From NCBI RefSeq assembly GCF_932276165.1, contig NC_063992.1:320001-384000 (forward strand): DNA of 64,000 nucleotides, in the 5' to 3' direction. Positions 52,728 to 64,000 of this stretch are shown in pieces. The stretch comes from Plutella xylostella (lineage: Eukaryota > Arthropoda > Insecta > Lepidoptera > Plutellidae). The notes beneath the pieces are model-generated. The model did no database searches and was not told where the DNA came from. It saw only the letters and a list, made by a program, of their open reading frames with translations. A program made the position numbers and the translations under genes. The first letter of the stretch is position 1. Every line of letters begins with the position of its first letter.

Positions 52728-54844
52728 TGTGAGGGAATGTGGTCGAAAGATGACTACATAATTATATAATAAACTAGATTACTTATACTTATGACATAAA
52801 AAGTCTATGTAGTGTTGTTTAATTTGCTTTCAGAATTCAATCAAATTATTGAACGAAATATGGCCGAAGTTAGCCGAAGTAGGTTCGAAGGCTGTGCCGC
52901 TTGTAACTCGACTCCTCGAGGAGGTAATCACTCCAATCTGCGGTGTTCAATCTTAATTATGAAAGTGTTAAGGAATTAAACACGAGGTTTCTCTCCACAG
53001 ATGTCGGGGGGAGCTCAATGAGTGCAGTATTATACAGTTTATTGGTTTATTTTCGAGCTGGCGCACTTCAGATATACATACTTAACAAGTTTCAGGTTAT
53101 TAAAAATATGACTGTGCAAGTTTAGGTAGTACATTTTTATTATACCTACCTTAGTAATCTAAGTATGAATTGGTTGGCAAAAAATAAATTGGTTATCTAC
53201 ATTGGTTTAAGTATTGCCTAAAGCTGAAGAAGTTGAGGTGAGAGGTCCCTAAAAACTCAATTTCTTTGCCGATGTGATGATGATATGAGGGGAGGTTAAT
53301 CGTTTTCGTTCCAATGGGATTAATGAAGTTACAATTAAATATGGTAATAAAAGAGCCCCACAATATTACGTATTAAGTTATCAGTCACAGAAACTAAGTT
53401 ATCAGTTTCCCCGATCTGATACTTCTGTTAATGTCCGTTATGAATGCGTAACACAATGTGTTATAATTATGTTCCACTTATTCAACAGAGGCTCTAGTTT
53501 TTATTGTTATTTCTAGTTTTATTTGTTTTTCTTTGTTATGCTTGCATAAAATACTTGTGTATATTATGTATTAAAGGCGTAAAAGTTTTTCTGTGTGTTG
53601 TGTATTTTTTAACTTTAAAACACAAAAAAACTACTAAGAATGCTTTTTTTAGGCGAAGCAAAGCACTCAGTCAAAGCTTCGTTTCCGATTTCCCTGTGTA
53701 TTCTTTCTAGTGAATTAATTGGGAGCATTTAGTTCAGCGTGGGACATTTTGTTTCCATATTTTGATAAAGAACCCTAAATATTGCATAAAAATATATGAC
53801 GTTCCCGCCCCGTCATCGATCATCACTACGCATCGACAGACAGACGGACACTTCACCAAGCGAGGGAGGACTCTATAAAGATAAACTTTGAAATTATGAT
53901 AATATCATCTGATAACGTAAATTTCATTAGTTTTAACTATTAAGGGGTGTATGCATTGGAATTTCTACTGAATGTTAATTTGATAGATCACGGAGTTATT
54001 TTAGAAATAGTTTTTTGAATTATTTATCAACACACTATTCAGTTTAATCACTATTTGTAAGACATACCTTGCGATACTTTATATATATCTGTTAGAAAAA
54101 CTAAACACCAATTCTATATAAAACAATGATGATGCTATCTGGCGGCGTGATGGAGCAATTACGTGGCGCGGGTCAATCGAGTTAGCACCCAGCGGTCTTC
54201 GTCACCAGCGACGCCATTGTCTCAATTGTCTACTTTATTCTATATGTGTAGTCCAGTGGCGTGCTTTGGGACAGGCCTACGTCCAGCAGCTGACTGCTAT
54301 GGGCTGAACAAGAAGAATAATACCTATGTGTTTATTATTGTTTTGAATCTCTAAACAAGACTACGTTAAACAAAGAAGGGAAGTAGGTTTATCTTCTCCT
54401 ATTCCATGATAGCAAGTAAAACATTCTAAATCAAGTCATAAATAAAATTGAAGCCTGTGAAGGGTTGTGATTGAGTCTAATAAATGTTACAAAACACAAT
54501 ACATGGAGATCCAAACAAACCAGCAGAGCTCTGGGCCATTGTCGCAGCCGCCTGACGACAGTGACAAAACACATCCCACAACTGCCTCGCTCTGTCATCC
54601 ACTTGACATATTATTTCCTCTATTGTCAAACTTCGAATCACTCACTTTGGTATGGCACGGAATCGAACCCACATACCAAACGGTAACTGGACATTAAACA
54701 ACTAATAACCAACATTATTAGCTGTTAACCACAAGCAATAATCATCTTAAGCCTAACGAGATTAGGGTGTAAAGTTGGTAGATATGGCTGTGGGTCGGCT
54801 GATATTAAAAGACATCAAATCGCTGACGGATCGAAGGCTTTGAT

Positions 54845-54879
54845 CCGCCGCCGCCGCCGCCACCGCCGCCGCCGCCGTC
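54845..54879. repeat. CCG trinucleotide tract
   Basis: About eleven CCG units with one CAC interruption, in AT-rich non-coding DNA. Confidence 0.85.
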
Positions 54880-57800
54880 GGGCCCGCGACCAGCCAGGCC
54901 GAGGAGCATCCGATCAGTCCGATCAAATCATTTGCATAAAAATTAGATCACGTAAATGAGAAGATCCATTTGTAGCGATCAACGCGGATGTTGTTGATGA
55001 TGATGACGACTTCAATAAAACTAATCATTGGATTAAGGATGTTGACGATCGTATAAAGACTGAATAGATACGTGAAGTCTTTTAAAATCTTTTGTTAGAT
55101 AGAAAAGGAAGCATTTAATTAACCTGTACCTTGAATGAATTATAAGTAGTAGTAGAATGTAGAATAAATCCAAGTAGTATTGAGTTCCCAAGGTTCCGTC
55201 GGACCCCGCAGCCATCGATCATAGAACACCAGGGAAGGAAGGGGTCGATGAAGTTGGAACAAAAAGTCGATCAAATAAATAAAGCAGGATGATGAAGAGC
55301 CCCGGAGCTGACGACTGACGGATTGCGGGCGGCTCCTTTGATATTTATATTTTATTTGAGCCCCGTTTTTTCGGCAATTATGGCATGAAAAGGTTCGGTG
55401 CTTCTGTTTTAGTTCAGCGGGGATTAGCGAATGTGATAGAGATTGGGCAGAGTTCGGCAAATATTTGTATTACTTTTGAATCTTTGCAAAGTGCAAAGAT
55501 TCATTTCATGAATTTGAATTATTAAGAGTCCAGCTACATTGAAGTTCTGAACTTTTAATATAATTACAGTATTTATGATCTCTATAACTGTTGTGGTATT
55601 CTTATTATGTCGCCATTATCCATCCTTGTTGCTGCAACAAAATTAAAACAGCTATGTGAGTATTTATTAGAATACGATAAAAGCATTTAACAATCATTTT
55701 GATATTTCCTTTGTTTGGGATTAGGCCATTACGCCCCAATAGCTTATTTCTCCGATCCATAATAGGTATAAAATTTCAGTTGAAAATGGTTGGGAAGAAC
55801 ATCGCCTTAATGCCCGGACAGCAATTAAGACGTTCCCCGATGCTGGCGATGTTATTGTCGTTCTCGAGTGTTTTGTTTTAAAAACAATATGTCAATTATT
55901 ACTGGTTTGATTTTTGGCATTCGATTGACAGTTTATTTAGCGGACTCGTAATTTGACTGAATTATTTATGGATTTGATTGTATCGATTTGATTGGTTTAT
56001 CATTAACATAAATAATGATGGTGAAATATTGCGAAAATTATGATGTAAAATAAAATAAATAAGATGTACCTACAGACATAGTTTCAACGTACGGTTCAAA
56101 TCAAAGTATCATAAAACTTGCTTAAATAATGAAATTTGAATTCAAACCCTTGCAGTGTGTTTATTAAGTGAGTATTTAACTTATTTAGTGGAGTGAGCAA
56201 TACGAATGACACGAGTTGCTGTAAGTATACTACACAAGTGGATACACTTTTCACTCACAGAAAATACTTATGCTTTCAGGGAGACTAATTTCATAAAAGC
56301 TCATATGTTGCGGCTGACACTCTATCCGTAGCTATTAACACGTTGTTTGTGTCTCAGTTTGCTCGCTTTGTATAAAATGTTAACTAATGACCGCGGGACG
56401 TTTATAAATATCTTAATTTATACAACAATGGCTAATAAAGAAGAAAGGAAGAGTCGATACAAACTTGTCGTTTTTTTTAAGTTTAAAAGTCGCATTAAAG
56501 AGTCGTGTCGCGCTGTCACGTGATTGGCTGGAGGATGTCGCCCGCGCATGCGCCGCGCCGCCGCGCCGGCCGCTTTGATCTCACCGCCCACTGAAAATTA
56601 CACACTTAATTTCAGCCGTATCGTCAATGTTGTAAGGTCTACTCTCCTTTGTTAATAGTTTTGTGATGGCATTTTATATCTTTATTAATGTGGTTGGATA
56701 TAGATGATGGATGATAACTAATTATTAGAAACATTTCGTTAACCGTGCGATCCCGGCTCACTGCTATAAATAAAGGAAGGTGGGCTTTAAGTTGTTGGCT
56801 TTACGAAAGCTTTTTCAATGTAGAATTACAGCAAAAACTACAAGTCAGTTATTGTGTTTGGATATTGTCGAATGCTTACCTTTTGAAGACTTTAGAATCT
56901 CATTGAAAAGGCAAACATAGTTTGTAAAATTTGAATCAAATTAATACAATGGCATAATGTTAATGATTACAATGATATAGACGTGCATGACACACGATCG
57001 TGGAGCTCATCTTGTAATTTCAGAATCACTAAACAACATCAGCCAACACTACCCAGCAGAAGGCAAAGAGTTGATGGCAGTATGAAATTTGTAGACTTTT
57101 AGTTTCAGGTACTGTTTTGCTGAACTGTTTCACATTTTTACTACTCTTCATGGTTGTTATAGCCCTCTCCCTAGAAACGGTACAATCAGGGTTCTACAGT
57201 GAGTGAGGTCGCTGGTCTACAAGACACCGTCCTCCTGTCAGCTACAATACGATTTATAGGTCTGTGGTTTTATTGAGTTTATTGAGATAGTATCGTTTCT
57301 CTTGTTTATCTAATTGTCTGCCTTCAGTCGATCTGTGCTCGCCATTAGGGGCATCTTTGTTCAATTTATTTTATTGAAATAAGGCTACGAATGTATAACA
57401 ATCTATCATGCTAAATTATATCTACCAATGTACTTGCGTAATACTTATAAGATGCGGCTAATGCCGGTATTTAAAGAATTTGTATTTTATTTTCAGGTAC
57501 TTAACTTAACTTAACTTTACTTATTAACTTAACTTTACTTATACGTCGGAATATATGATCAACGTTCGAAGTATATTTTGCATCAAAATTAATTTGCATT
57601 AGGATCTTTTGGGTTCTTGTTTGAAAGACTCGGTATAGTCGGTATATTTGCATATTAATTTCCTACGTTAGCAATAGGTGTCACTATGCATAGTCGTCAG
57701 AGGACCGCTGGGGCCGAACCTGGGGCGCGGGACACCTCATGGGATCTCATCGACAAACGTTGCCGCGGCAAACATGTTCACTCTTCATATTTTTATTTAT

Positions 57801-58384
57801 TTGAATTAGGAATTAAGATGAAGATTAAGACGGTATTTGTTGTGGCGGCTCTCAGTGGATTAGTGCGGGGGAGGGGGGACGGGGGGGGGGGGACTAAAAC
57901 AGTTTCCATGTCGCGGGCGCGCACGCGAAATGATTAATTGCAGCGCGTTCGATACATTTAGGTGAGACTTTTTAATTATTAAGTATGTCATACGCGGGTG
58001 ATTTAACTGTTTAACTGATTATTAAAGAACCTCTTTAATTATTTCAACATAGAATTATTTGTCTGGGCTTACCTGCTTTACTGCTTCTTTCAGATTTTTC
58101 TACTTATATCTACACAAAAAACATGCATAGTTTCGTAGATTACATAAATATTAGGTAACACTACTTACCTAGTACTGCAATAGTAATAACAATTTTAGAA
58201 TTAAAATCGCACCGTCGCTTCCTGCCTCTAAGTACTAACTATAATATTTTTACTGACCCACAATGTAGCGAAGTGGTTCATACCGGAGCGTCACCAGACG
58301 GCAATCAGGGCTGTCACTAGAGTTGATATTTCAATATCAACACTGCCCTGCGCGCGCGCACCGGACCGTGAGCGATCGGCCCGA

Positions 58385-58408
58385 CCGCCGCCGCCGCCGC
58401 CGCCGCCG
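58385..58408. repeat. CCG trinucleotide tract
   Basis: Eight uninterrupted CCG units in non-coding DNA. Confidence 0.85.
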
Positions 58409-61400
58409 TGGACATAGGACTCACCGACACACAGCCACGGCAACTATACTCTTCGGGTATGGCTATACAGATAGACATACAATTTATTCAAGTACTCTCA
58501 AAATAAATACACTTCTTAATAGCATGGAGTAAAAATAAAAGAAATATAAACAATAAAATAAATATCTCATGTTCAGACGTTTAAGTTGGCCATTCGATTG
58601 GTTTAGCTTACCGGTTCATCAATGCTGGTTGCTGTGGATGAAGCAATACTTTTATAAATTTAGCCAGTTTCACTTCGTCGGTAGTCGGTACCAATAATAA
58701 TATGTATTACATACTCAATACCTCATTAGTTCTATCTCAGACTAGGTGGTTACCCGCTTTTAATTGAACTGAATCATTCATTTTACTAAGATGACTGTCA
58801 CAGAATTATTCGTTTCATGAGCATGAGGCGTTTATTACTCATAATGATTTCACTTCCTTCCGCACAATCAACTGTATAATTGAAGTCCTACGATAGCTGT
58901 AAGTAGTTGATTCATAATCGTGTAGTAAGATATCTTATCGATGGCTAAAATGACACTTTGATTAAATAAAAACAACAGAATCTTTAAAATAGCTAAACTT
59001 CAATGATACTGATAACATAACCATCCTAAAAGCGATCTCTTTGTACAACTAATAGATGTCTGCGCGACCAGCCGGCCGGGAACATCGCCGCATGTTGAGA
59101 TTGAAAGTAATCTGTCCGGGGCATCGCGCGGCCACGATGACGGCCGATGTTTGTGTATCGATTAATTAATAAATCGAATCATAATCGAGCCCGGATCGAG
59201 ATGTAGCTCGATATCGGCCTCTCTAATTGAGTCAAAGCCGACACCAAAAGAAAAATAAGTCCATACACTAAATGCCGAGCGTTTGTCTGTCAAATTATTA
59301 AAAATAAATCGATCTAAATGCTGGGAACCGATCTCGTATTGATTAATGGCAGGTAAATGTGATCGACGAATAGAGGCACCTTTTTGATTAATACGTAAAA
59401 AGTGAGTGTGTTTTTTTGCGAAAGATAATCCGTGAATAGTGTAATAGTAACTTTATATCGCCCGCATGGATCTGCGAAAAGGCTAATGTTATAAAACCTC
59501 CTTTGTGGAGCACAATGTGCTGGTTACAGTGGCGTGTTCCCACGGGCGGTTCACCCGTTCACCTGTACCGGGCGCGGGCGGCGGCGCGGGCGGCGGCGAC
59601 TGACATCCAACACGGCAGTAACGCGATACAAATCTACAATAGACAATATCCACAAAACGTTGACTATTCGCGGCAAAAAGCTTGCGAATTCGCCGACGTA
59701 AGCTAATACGCCGAGAAGGCTTTATTTAAGCTGTAAGCTCTTTGTGCGCGCGCGCAGATCCAGTTACCTCCCGTGTCAGCGCTGCGCGGGTTAAAGCTCA
59801 CAGAGGATGAATCGGTATAGAGCTTCCTTGTATAAAGGTTGCTATAATTCATATGATTTCTCTAATCTATTAAAAAACCAGACTATACTTGAATAAACAT
59901 AAAAAACAAAGACACTTTTGGTTTCACCTTTTAGTTTTTTTGGTTTCAGTATTTTTTTCATCGTAGCCTTCGTTTAAGGCAGACTTTAAATAATAATAAT
60001 ATTACTACTCAATAGGGACTAGATAAGTACTTACTCTTAATAATATCCACGATATAATCTGCAACAAATATTTAAACTGTGAAATGTGTTAATACAATTA
60101 TACCTACTTATAATTTTATACGTATACCTACATACCTTAGTATTTTGATATTAATGTAAGAACTTGCTTAACTATTTATAAATGTATCTGTACCTACTTA
60201 ATAATTAATACTTACAAAGAAATGGTTTGAGTCAAAACATTGAAGACAAAGGACTTAAGTTTCCCCAAGGTCGATTAGATTTAAAATAATCTTCCAACTA
60301 AATTAATCCATCCTTTCAACAGCACTTTAAAAATGTGTAATCATTTTGTAAAATGTACTTTTTAAAGAGTTTATTTTCTGAGAACACTCAACAAGCTATC
60401 CGTTTTTTAAGGGAAAAAATTCAGATCAAGAGATCATCTATAGCTACTTTGAATGGCATTAGGCTGTATTATCGAAAGTAGTTTCTTTGTCGTGTTTAAT
60501 GAACAAAAAAGGGTTGAGTGAAATAATGCGTAAATATTTTAGGCGGTTAGCTGTTGTCCTTTATCTATGGCAACCCCAAAATATTATTAAATGAATATTA
60601 TACTCTGTTCTTAAGTGGGGCTTACTCCGCAAATACTTGTGCCTGTGAGCTGCGAGCGGCGAGGGTGGCCATGCATTGCGTCTCGAGGTGGAGGGGTTCT
60701 AATTTTAATTAGGAATATTCTAAGCAGTAGTTATAGCGAAGCAACGAGGTGGCAACTGAAATGGTTGTTTAGGAACAGTGTATGGTTGGACATTTTATCA
60801 TTTGCTATTATTTAGAGACAATTTGAAAAGCAATGACATTTTTTTGCTGTTTATTCAATGAACACTATACAATATAGTGCATTGATGTATTATTTTGTTA
60901 TTAATCATCATATTTTACATACATATTAGGTAAACAAGTAACACGTAAAGTCGGTAATAGTTTATGTTAAACACGAAACACAATACATTATTGATAACTT
61001 GGTGCTCTGCGCGACGCTCGTGGTCGCCCTACTCGAGTGAGCCCGGATTTTCTCGCACCAGTGCCTCCTGCGCACGTTATTAAACATATTTCATATCAAC
61101 ACAATCTGCTTAGCTTTACACTGCCCGTAATGGAGCAAAACAAACCTTACCCCTACAGTTTAAGGTCCAAAATGCACCTTCTACGGCAAGAGTAGCCTTT
61201 TTATTAATACAATAAAGATCATATTCATTTGTTGTATAATTTTTTGCGACAATGTTACTTGTGCTGGGCTTTTGGACCATAATTTGTCTGGGATAAGGAG
61301 GAGAGTGTATTTTTGAGGTTAAGTCAAAGATGGCGTGGAGGTGCGCCGGCGCAGATGCGTCTTTGTGTGTGATTTGCGTTTTCCGGTTTAACCGAGCGCC

Positions 61401-61700
61401 CTCTGTGCTTCATGCGCCGCCGGCAAAGGGGTTAATCACATTAAGTGCCTTTCAATGAAATTTGAGACCTATGTAAGTAATGCAACTTTTTATAACAGCA
61501 TTATTATTATAAAATTTGAGCATGAGATGGTAAAAAAATATCATTTACTTACTTATTCTATAGCAACCACCCGTATAATCATGTACCTACAATCCTACAT
61601 ATCTATTTTAATATGTACTAATCTCAAGAAAAATCTACTGCTCTTTTAAAATAGGCGTTTTAGCTTTACCTTACAACAATGTTAGTGACAACAATGATTT

Positions 61701-62289
61701 AAAACCGGCCAAGTGCGAGTCGGGCTCGCGCACAAAGGGTTCCGTAGTAAGCACAATAACTTAACCAAAATTACAGTTAAATCAACCTATCTCAAAAACT
61801 ATAAGAGATACTTTGATCAAACCAAAAATCGTTGAAAGAGTTAATTAGCATGCATCACCTCTATTTTTTTTAGAATTTTATACCCCGTAGTTATAAAAAT
61901 AGAGGGGGGGGACATACTTTTTACGACTTTGAGAGCTGATATCTCAAAAACCGTTCACTTTAAGAAAAATGTTTTTTAGAAAACTTTATATCATTTTAAA
62001 AGACCTTTCCATTGATACCCCACACGGGTATGTACATCGAAAAAAAAAATTTCATCCCTCAGTTACATGTATGGGGGGCCCCACCCCCAATTCTTTTTTT
62101 TACTATTTAGTGTCATATTTTTGTAGCGGTTCATACAACACATATTCCCATCAAATTTCATCACTGTGGTACTTATAGTTTCCGAGTAAATCGGCTGTGA
62201 CAGACGGACAGACGGACAGACGGACAGACGGACATGACGAAACTATAAGGGTTCCGTTTTTGCCATTTTGGCTACGGAACCCTAAAAAA
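61701..62289 (-). repeat. AGGGTTCCGTA repeat, copy 2
   Basis: It is inverted relative to 45592-46172 and nearly identical to it. It begins AAAACCGGCCAAGTGCGAG, ends GGCTACGGAACCCTAAAAA, and has four ACGGACAG units near 62200-62235. A conceptual 66-residue translation in its middle is the same in both copies. That follows from nucleotide identity and need not mean it is coding. Confidence 0.8.
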
Positions 62290-64000
62290 CGTTATTTGAC
62301 ACATGACAAGCATCACATTAACACTAAAAAGCCGCGATCTAATACACCGCGCGGTCTTGTGGACCATTCACGGGCTTATCTGACAAATTGGGACAACAAT
62401 GCATAGGGTTAATGTATCCATGAGTAGGGCGGAGAGGCCACTCGGATATTTATTTATTTATTTCAGCAAACTTACTTATGTTATGTTGATATGAATGTAC
62501 CAACTGTAAGGTACGTTCGTTCTCGGAGATATATCGTACAGTGCCAGTTTATCTCAGTATCGACTTTGAATATACGTAGTTTCAAATACATATTAATCAC
62601 AAATTGAGGAGTTTAAATCTTAAGATATTTATACCTAAATGAGGAAAATGACTCCAGAACATTAATGAACAATAGCATAAGAATCATAAAACATTAAATT
62701 TGTGATTTTGATTTACATTTTTCGGCAAATCGAGCCAATGTCCGATATTTCATATAAATTATGTAAATGGGAGTATACATATAATCAGCACTGATCTGAA
62801 TGAAGCCTTTGCGATACCCTTTCCATTAGTTGTGTAGTCAAAGCACAAATTCAATAGTGGAGGGTTAATGGCGGCGGCCCCTGTGATCCGGGGTCGGGTG
62901 TCGCATCCAAACCTGCACATCCGAGATACTCCCACACCCCCATTGTAAGTGAAGGAGATTGGCTCGACTTGCCGGCGACTACGTACGTAAGCACTAAGCA
63001 CATTATGTGATAATAATCGGCGACCCTTTCTGGCCTTACTGTATGGGATTACAATTTTAAAAACCTATTGAAAGTTCCGTAAGTGTTGGATTGCGATACT
63101 ACTTTAAGATTCGTAGCTTTTTTGAATGAGTAGCTACACGATAAAATCAACCACTAAACTATAGTAACTAACTAACAACCCCGGTGATAATGAGAGATGA
63201 CGAATGAAGATATCAAGATGTACATCTTGTAGTACCTCCCTACAACAAGTCTTTAGTGAGGCCGTTAGACGATCTCTGTACAATCTTTTGGGGCCCCATA
63301 CCGCCGACACCAGCCTGCTTGTGTTGTACACAACAATAATAATACGGGTCACAAACAGAGCAACAAACATAAAAAGGCAACGCATAACACATTATGTTCG
63401 CGGCGCATTGTACATAGGGCGGGATGAACGGCGATACATCAAGGACTCAGCGGTGAAAGGGCTAGTGGAGCCGACGACATCCAGAAATATTGCCCTCGGG
63501 ACTATTGTTGGGGGAAAATGAGCCTTCGGGAGGAGGAGTGCCGGCCGCTGAGCAAGGTTTACAGAACACCTACCTCATGCCTAGTACCTTACATCATGGG
63601 CTTGGGCAGAAATACCTTTAGATTTGACAGAAGTATTTTTAATGATCTAGTAAAAATCTAGATTACGTATAGTGTATAAAGATAGAGTCTCGTATAATCA
63701 ATCGGTTTGGGTTGGTTTGTAACTTAAACTTAAGTTATTAGTTTGTGTTATCTTATTCCTAGCGATATAAAACTGAGCAGCTGATTTTAGTTCAGGTTTT
63801 TTTTTAAAGAACTGTAGTTTTGAGACTCAGCTTTTAAGGTGGTTAGATTCCCATGTTTGAGCTAAAAGCTTTGTATGTACCTATAGAAAAGTTACGGTTT
63901 TAAACAAAAAGATGTAAGTATGTGAACAACATAAACGATACTTGACGTCCCCTGATCAATCGATCTAATAACCGCAGTTTAAATGAAAGGATCCACCGCA
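62290..64000. other. non-coding DNA at the window end
   Basis: Open stretches at 62.76-63.00 kb (minus) and 63.20-63.52 kb (plus) show no recognisable domain. They could be decayed repeat sequence. Nothing else was supported. Confidence 0.4.

Larger units (their letters stand above)
52738..61700. other. long AT-rich non-coding region
   Basis: No gene was supported over about 9 kb. CCG tracts lie at 54845-54879 and 58385-58408. A GC-rich segment at 56.52-56.59 kb and another at 59.53-59.60 kb have no open frame with splice support. A short palindrome, GTTGATATTTCAATATCAAC, lies at 58323-58342. Confidence 0.45.

Noticed and set aside
63204..63521. 105-codon frame near the window end
   Set aside because: No recognisable motif, no splice context, and could be decayed repeat sequence.

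Overview
The window reads as nuclear DNA of an insect, most likely a moth or butterfly. Evidence: spliced genes with GT/AG introns on both strands, AT-rich non-coding DNA against very GC-rich coding exons, and a repeat load typical of Lepidoptera (tRNA-headed SINEs, RTE and Jockey-type LINEs, a Ty3/Gypsy LTR element, many small inverted-repeat elements). No species can be fixed from the sequence.

Layout. 1-16.7 kb holds the 3' part of a plus-strand gene I cannot name: exons at 3479-3613, 3944-4156 and 13971-14051 (stop), then a 3' UTR to about 16.7 kb. Its 9.8-kb intron contains a complete Ty3/Gypsy retrotransposon (6313-11096) with identical 162-163 bp LTRs and one open gag-pol frame. Two fold-back sequences follow (16.86-17.14 kb). 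18.16-23.03 kb, minus strand, is a four-exon homologue of CDT2/DTL (Drosophila l(2)dtl), the substrate receptor of the CRL4 ubiquitin ligase; its intron 2 carries a fold-back element, a LINE and a MITE nested in each other. Facing away from it, 24.41-25.77 kb encodes a 454-aa basic, probably nuclear protein that I do not recognise. 27.30-29.84 kb, minus strand, is a complete four-exon short-chain dehydrogenase/reductase with a SINE in one intron and a Harbinger-like MITE in another.

30.08-32.90 kb is a DNA transposon with 33-bp perfect terminal inverted repeats, a 9-bp target duplication and many subterminal copies of a CTTGAAA-N-TATAC motif; a truncated LINE with an open RT frame is nested in it. 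From 33 kb to the end there is little coding sequence: one candidate first exon at 37.74 kb, a Cys- and Pro-rich open reading frame at 47.73-48.73 kb, and mostly repeats. Among these are a 1.65-kb element with arms of about 480 bp, two inverted copies of one repeat 16 kb apart, and an RTE LINE interrupted by both a SINE and a MITE.

How the genes relate: the CDT2 homologue and the 454-aa gene are divergent, and a consensus E2F site lies just upstream of the CDT2 start, which suits S-phase expression. The other genes look functionally unrelated. Many of the mobile-element boundaries are supported by target-site duplications read directly from the sequence.
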